From IMG/VR virus record IMGVR_UViG_3300046724_000080, positions 1 to 24,356 of that record: a stretch of 24,356 nt of DNA. One strand, given 5' to 3'. Positions 21,529 to 24,356 of this stretch are shown piece by piece (the stretch's first letter is position 1; each line of letters begins with the position of its first letter). Below the pieces are notes generated by a model. That model searched no databases. It was not told where the DNA came from and was given only the letters and a program-made list of their open reading frames with translations. The position numbers and the translations under genes were made by a program. The DNA comes from a virus.

Positions 21529-23349
21529 TTACTGAACCATCACAGAGGCGAGGGTGATGCGCTGGACAGAGCCGCCGTCTGCGTACCAAAAGGTGCATGG
21601 CGGGGTTCCGCGGTTGCCCCGCACCTGGGGCGCCGCGTCGAGCACCTGCAGGTAGTAGCCGATGCTGTTCAGAATGCCGTCGATCGGCACGCCGGCCATG
21701 TTGTTGACGGCGTTGATCTGGGCCTCGCTCAGCGTCACTCCCGCGCGGATCGCGCCGAAGTTCAGCGCGGCGTTGATCACGTCCTGGCAGGCCGCCTTGA
21801 TCATCGTGTAGCCGACCTGGGTGTAGGGGATGCTGCCGGTCTGGGTGAGCAGTTCCATCAGCGCCTGCTGGAAGCCGTTGTTCATCCAGATCTGATTGAT
21901 GAAGCTGTCGATCCACTTATACGGGCCTGACACGACGCCCGGATAGAGGAAGCGGAACTGGTCGTTGGCGGTCGTCCAGATGCCGTAATAATTGTAGAAG
22001 TTGGCTTCGAGGTTGGCCGCGATCCCGCCGTCGGTGATGTCGGGGATGATGCCGGTCTGGCCGCGGAACGCCAGCGTTTTGCGCCCATTGAGGCGGTTGA
22101 AGTCGATCGCCGCGATGACCCCCATCGTGAAGGCCGCCAGGTTGCGCCCGTTCGAGACGTTCGGCGAGTAAATCACCGCGGTGCCCGACGACAGCGAGGT
22201 ATGCAGGATGCTGGCGAGGCTGTTCGGCGCCGAGGCCGAAACGGTGGGCGCGACGTCATTGTCCCAGGCCACGTAAAGGTAGTTGCTCTGCTGCAGATTG
22301 GTCCACGCGGCGAACGCCTGTTTCTGCGTGTTCTGCCCCGGCTGGTCGGGATCGAAGGCGGTCATGAAGGAGGCCCAGTTCATGGTCTTCTTCAGCACGC
22401 CATCCATGAACGAGGCCGGCGTCGGCGCCGCGAGGCCGAAGGCCGGGTTCGAGTTCATTCCAACCGGCTGCAGCCGGGCGCCGGTGTCCTGGTTCAGCTT
22501 CAGCACACCCGCGAGGTTTCCGGCCGACGCGGTCGGGTAGCCGATGGACGGCATGTGCGGCGTCGCCGTCACCCAGAACGGCGCGCTGGTGATCATGAAC
22601 TGGAACGTCTGCGCGTCCCAGGAGCAGGGGTTGCCATAAATCTTGAATTGCGTCCCGGCCGGGATGCTCAGCGAGCGGTTGATCTGATAGGTGCTGTGCG
22701 AGACAAAGTTGTCGGTCGAGGACAGGTTGGCGGTGATGTAGGTGCCCGCCGGCACGCCCGGCCCGGTGACGATCATCGGCGACAGAATCTGACTGCCGGG
22801 CATCCCCGCGGTGATCGTCAGGATGTTGCCGGCGATGCTCCCGACGGCGATCGGGTTTGGGGTGCCGTTGATCGGCAGGCCCAGGTAGCCGAGCGCCGCG
22901 CCGATCATCTGGGCGGCCATCGAGAACGAGGTCGCGGCGGCGAGCGTGATCGGCTGCGAGGTGTGGGACACGCCGTCGATCGGCAGGGTGATCGTGCTGT
23001 TGGGCGTGCAGGCCTGAAGCTGGGCCAGCGTCAGGGTCGGCAGTTGCGCCGAGCGCAGCCACGCCGGCAGCCAGGTGCTGCCGTAGCACGCCATCAGCAG
23101 CGCGCCGGGCCGCCTCGTGGCGTTGATGTCGGCCAGGAAATAGGTGCCGGCGAGCGCCGCGATGTAGCTGGTCGGACCGAAGAAGGTCTGCACCGCCGTC
23201 AAATTCGGGAACGAATAGACCTCGCCGAGCGGGATGTGGTTGTCCGTCGTGATCAGCAGGCCGAGCAGATCGAGCCCGACCCCGCCCGCGTTGAGGACGC
23301 TCGGAACGACGTTTACGATTTGACCAGCGGGGATCGCTGAGCCGCTCAT
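21529..23349 (-). CDS. tail sheath protein, DUF3383-type
   Basis: This 606-residue protein forms the contractile outer sheath. Family features are IVNVVPSVLNAGGVGLDLLGLLITTD, SFPNLTAVQTFFGPTSYIAALAGTYF, PGALLMACY, FNRLNGRKTLAFRGQTGIIPDITD, ANLEANFYNYYGIWTTANDQFRFLYPGVVSGPYKWIDSFINQIW and a C-terminus with GSVQRITLASVMVQ. Residues 168-239 are an inserted beta-rich module also found in the neck and baseplate J proteins. AGGAGA precedes ATG 23349. It is separated from the neck gene by 99 bp that contain duplicated copies of that gene's end. Confidence 0.85.
   Translation of the reverse strand: MSGSAIPAGQIVNVVPSVLNAGGVGLDLLGLLITTDNHIPLGEVYSFPNLTAVQTFFGPTSYIAALAGTYFLADINATRRPGALLMACYGSTWLPAWLRSAQLPTLTLAQLQACTPNSTITLPIDGVSHTSQPITLAAATSFSMAAQMIGAALGYLGLPINGTPNPIAVGSIAGNILTITAGMPGSQILSPMIVTGPGVPAGTYITANLSSTDNFVSHSTYQINRSLSIPAGTQFKIYGNPCSWDAQTFQFMITSAPFWVTATPHMPSIGYPTASAGNLAGVLKLNQDTGARLQPVGMNSNPAFGLAAPTPASFMDGVLKKTMNWASFMTAFDPDQPGQNTQKQAFAAWTNLQQSNYLYVAWDNDVAPTVSASAPNSLASILHTSLSSGTAVIYSPNVSNGRNLAAFTMGVIAAIDFNRLNGRKTLAFRGQTGIIPDITDGGIAANLEANFYNYYGIWTTANDQFRFLYPGVVSGPYKWIDSFINQIWMNNGFQQALMELLTQTGSIPYTQVGYTMIKAACQDVINAALNFGAIRAGVTLSEAQINAVNNMAGVPIDGILNSIGYYLQVLDAAPQVRGNRGTPPCTFWYADGGSVQRITLASVMVQ
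22633..22848 (-). repeat. shared beta module, copy in the sheath
   Basis: Residues 168-239: AVGSIAGNILTITAG, TGPGVPAGTYITANL, STYQINRSLSIPAGTQF. It follows AAQMIGAALGYLGLP and precedes SWDAQTFQFMITS, so it splits the usual hinge between the N-terminal sheath domain and the next strand. It is probably displayed on the outside of the sheath. Confidence 0.8.
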
Positions 23350-23393
23350 GGCAGTCTCCTGTTGTGAAATTTCCGGGGGCGGCGCGGCGGGCG

Positions 23394-23465
23394 CGCGGGG
23401 TCAGTCGTGCGACGGCACGCGGGGTCAGTCGTGCGGCGTGACGCGGGGTCAGGCGTGCGGCGTGA
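23394..23465 (-). repeat. three 24-bp tandem repeats spanning a stop codon
   Basis: Units at 23394-23417, 23418-23441 and 23442-23465 differ at only a few bases; a partial fourth starts at 23466 inside the gene. Read on the minus strand they encode PRVTPHA-stop, PRVTPHD-stop and PRVPSHD-stop. The first belongs to the end of the neck gene and the others are duplicates of it, all in the same frame. The array fills most of the gap before the sheath start. Confidence 0.9.
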
Positions 23466-24186
23466 CGCGGGGGATCAGGAACAGATCGACCGGGATCAGG
23501 CCGAGGTCGAGTTCGTCGGCGAACTCCTGGCCGAGCGTGACGACGGTGTTGACCTGGAGGTGAAGGTCGACGATCCAGCGGTCTTCCCAGGTGGCCTCGG
23601 CGTTGGTGAACGCGGCCATGTGCGGGTCGTCGGCGTAGAGCGGCTGCATCTCGAACGGCGCGGCGGCCGCGGCGAGCAGTTGGCACCCGGCGTCGTCGCG
23701 CCAGGTCGTGGCCAGCGCCATCACGTTGCTACTCGACGCGGGGCCATGCACGTCGACCTGGAAAACGAAGTCCACCGGCTGGATCATCAGGTGCCGGCCG
23801 ACATAGATCACGGTCCCCGCCGGGGCGCTCTGGGGCGGGGCCACGGTGTAGGTCCGGGGATCAGGGCCGGCGGCGGTGATGACGCTGCCACGGGCCACGC
23901 CGGGGCCGTACAGCGCGTAACCCGCCAGGAGCGCCGGGCCGGTGGTCACCGTCATGGTCTCGCCCGCGATCGAGCCGATCACCTTGAGGTCGAAGTCGGT
24001 GTCGCGGTTGGTCGACAGCCGCTCGCGGCGCAGCGGCGTCAGCACGCAGAAATCCGGCCCGATCGGCTCCGGCACCCGGTTGGCGTAGGCCCGGATGACC
24101 TCGACCCCGGCCGGCAGCAGGCCGAGCAGCACCGTCCGCGCGACGGTCAGGATTTCCGTGTCGCCGAGGTTGACCAGGGCCACCAT
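23449..24186 (-). CDS. neck / tail terminator protein (gp12-like, LIC_12616 type)
   Basis: This 245-residue protein closes the head-proximal end of the tail. Residues 15-65, VLLGLLPAGVEVIRAYANRVPEPIGPDFCVLTPLRRERLSTNRDTD, and the later VFQVDVHGPASSSNVMALATTWRDD, PLYADDPHMAAFTNAEATWEDRWIVDLHLQVN fit the phage neck terminator family. Residues 69-130 are an inserted beta module (GSIAGETMTVTTG, YGPGVARGSVIT, TYTVAPPQ, APAGTVI) placed between RLSTN and the next strand. The family is usually about 170-180 residues, and the insertion accounts for the extra length. ATG 24186 lies three bases after the upstream stop. The final codons belong to the 24-bp repeat array. Confidence 0.8.
   Translation of the reverse strand: MVALVNLGDTEILTVARTVLLGLLPAGVEVIRAYANRVPEPIGPDFCVLTPLRRERLSTNRDTDFDLKVIGSIAGETMTVTTGPALLAGYALYGPGVARGSVITAAGPDPRTYTVAPPQSAPAGTVIYVGRHLMIQPVDFVFQVDVHGPASSSNVMALATTWRDDAGCQLLAAAAAPFEMQPLYADDPHMAAFTNAEATWEDRWIVDLHLQVNTVVTLGQEFADELDLGLIPVDLFLIPRVTPHA
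23797..23982 (-). repeat. shared beta module, copy in the neck protein
   Basis: Residues 69-130: VIGSIAGETMTVTTG, then YGPGVARGSVITAAG, RTYTVAPPQSAPAGTVIYVG. The conserved order matches the sheath and baseplate J copies. The linker after VIT is shorter than in the other two. Confidence 0.8.
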
Positions 24187-24189
24187 CGG

Positions 24190-24356
24190 CTAGTCGTCAT
24201 CCTCCTCGGCCACGGTCGCGAAACCGGGCACGGAGGCGTTCGGCGTGGTCACCAGCGCCGGTTGCTGGTCGCGCGCGCCGTAGTAGACGTCGCGGCCCCG
24301 TTTGGCGCCGTAGAGCGGTCGCGCGTCGTGGGCCACGCGCAGCGAGGCCGCCACCG
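24190..24356 (-). CDS. 3' end of an unknown upstream late gene (partial)
   Basis: The window cuts this gene. The minus strand is open from the window end to TAG at 24192-24190, giving 54 or more residues with LRVAHDARPLYGAKRGRDVYYGARDQQPALV, then an acidic end (VAEEDDD). The stop lies three bases before the neck ATG, as in the rest of the operon, and the codons are GC3-rich. The position would suit a head-tail or neck protein, but no family could be recognised from this part. Confidence 0.6.
   Translation of the reverse strand, partial: VAASLRVAHDARPLYGAKRGRDVYYGARDQQPALVTTPNASVPGFATVAEEDDD

Noticed and set aside
23394-23465. CRISPR-like or origin iteron array
   Set aside because: The units are directly abutting, 24 bp and in frame with the neck gene, so they are a tandem duplication of the gene end, not spaced repeats.
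1-24356. tRNA genes, attachment sites or lysis genes
   Set aside because: No cloverleaf-like sequence, duplicated att core, holin or separate endolysin could be supported by reading either strand.

Overview
The window is part of a temperate, contractile-tailed phage (myovirus), almost certainly a prophage, in a high-GC bacterium. Third codon positions are nearly all G or C. The protein set (carph-isopro-like Cro, RecT, DUF3383-type sheath, plug and Dit-like baseplate genes) would fit an alphaproteobacterium, perhaps Acetobacteraceae. The host call is inference only: no ribosomal or housekeeping gene is present.

Left part (about 1-1500) is the lysogeny switch. A short Cro-like DNA-binding protein (minus strand) lies back to back with a larger XRE-type repressor (plus strand). 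The 54-bp gap between them holds a GTGC-N5-GCAC dyad. A related element lies exactly between the -35 and -10 boxes of a promoter at 1435-1462, which would drive the early operon, and another dyad of the same form lies at 111-123.

Early operon (1507-6000, plus strand): a chain of overlapping genes built around a RecT-type annealing recombinase with a very long C-terminal extension. It is flanked by a coiled-coil phage protein, a tiny CxxCGGSG protein and three small proteins of unknown function. Two further plus-strand genes follow: an HTH/coiled-coil protein and an FkbM-family methyltransferase (6119-7483).

Late tail and baseplate operon (24356 down to 7480, minus strand), in transcription order: unknown 3' fragment, neck/tail terminator, sheath, tail tube, tail assembly chaperone with a probable -1 frameshift extension, baseplate spike, hub, tape measure carrying a lysozyme-like domain, Dit-like baseplate protein, baseplate plug, baseplate J, DUF2612-type protein, tail fibre, fibre-assembly-like protein, gp46/gp25-like wedge, second fibre and a small last gene. 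Almost every junction overlaps or is only a few bases long. The late operon meets the early region tail to tail, sharing CTAG at 7480-7483. Capsid, terminase, lysis and integrase genes are not in the window.

The most notable signals are a related ~65-residue beta-rich module present in three different virion proteins (neck, sheath, baseplate J), a GGGTTTT slippery heptamer in the tail chaperone gene, a 24-bp tandem repeat that duplicates the stop-codon end of the neck gene, the modular RecT, and the operator family at the switch. No wholly new defence or mobile system is evident.
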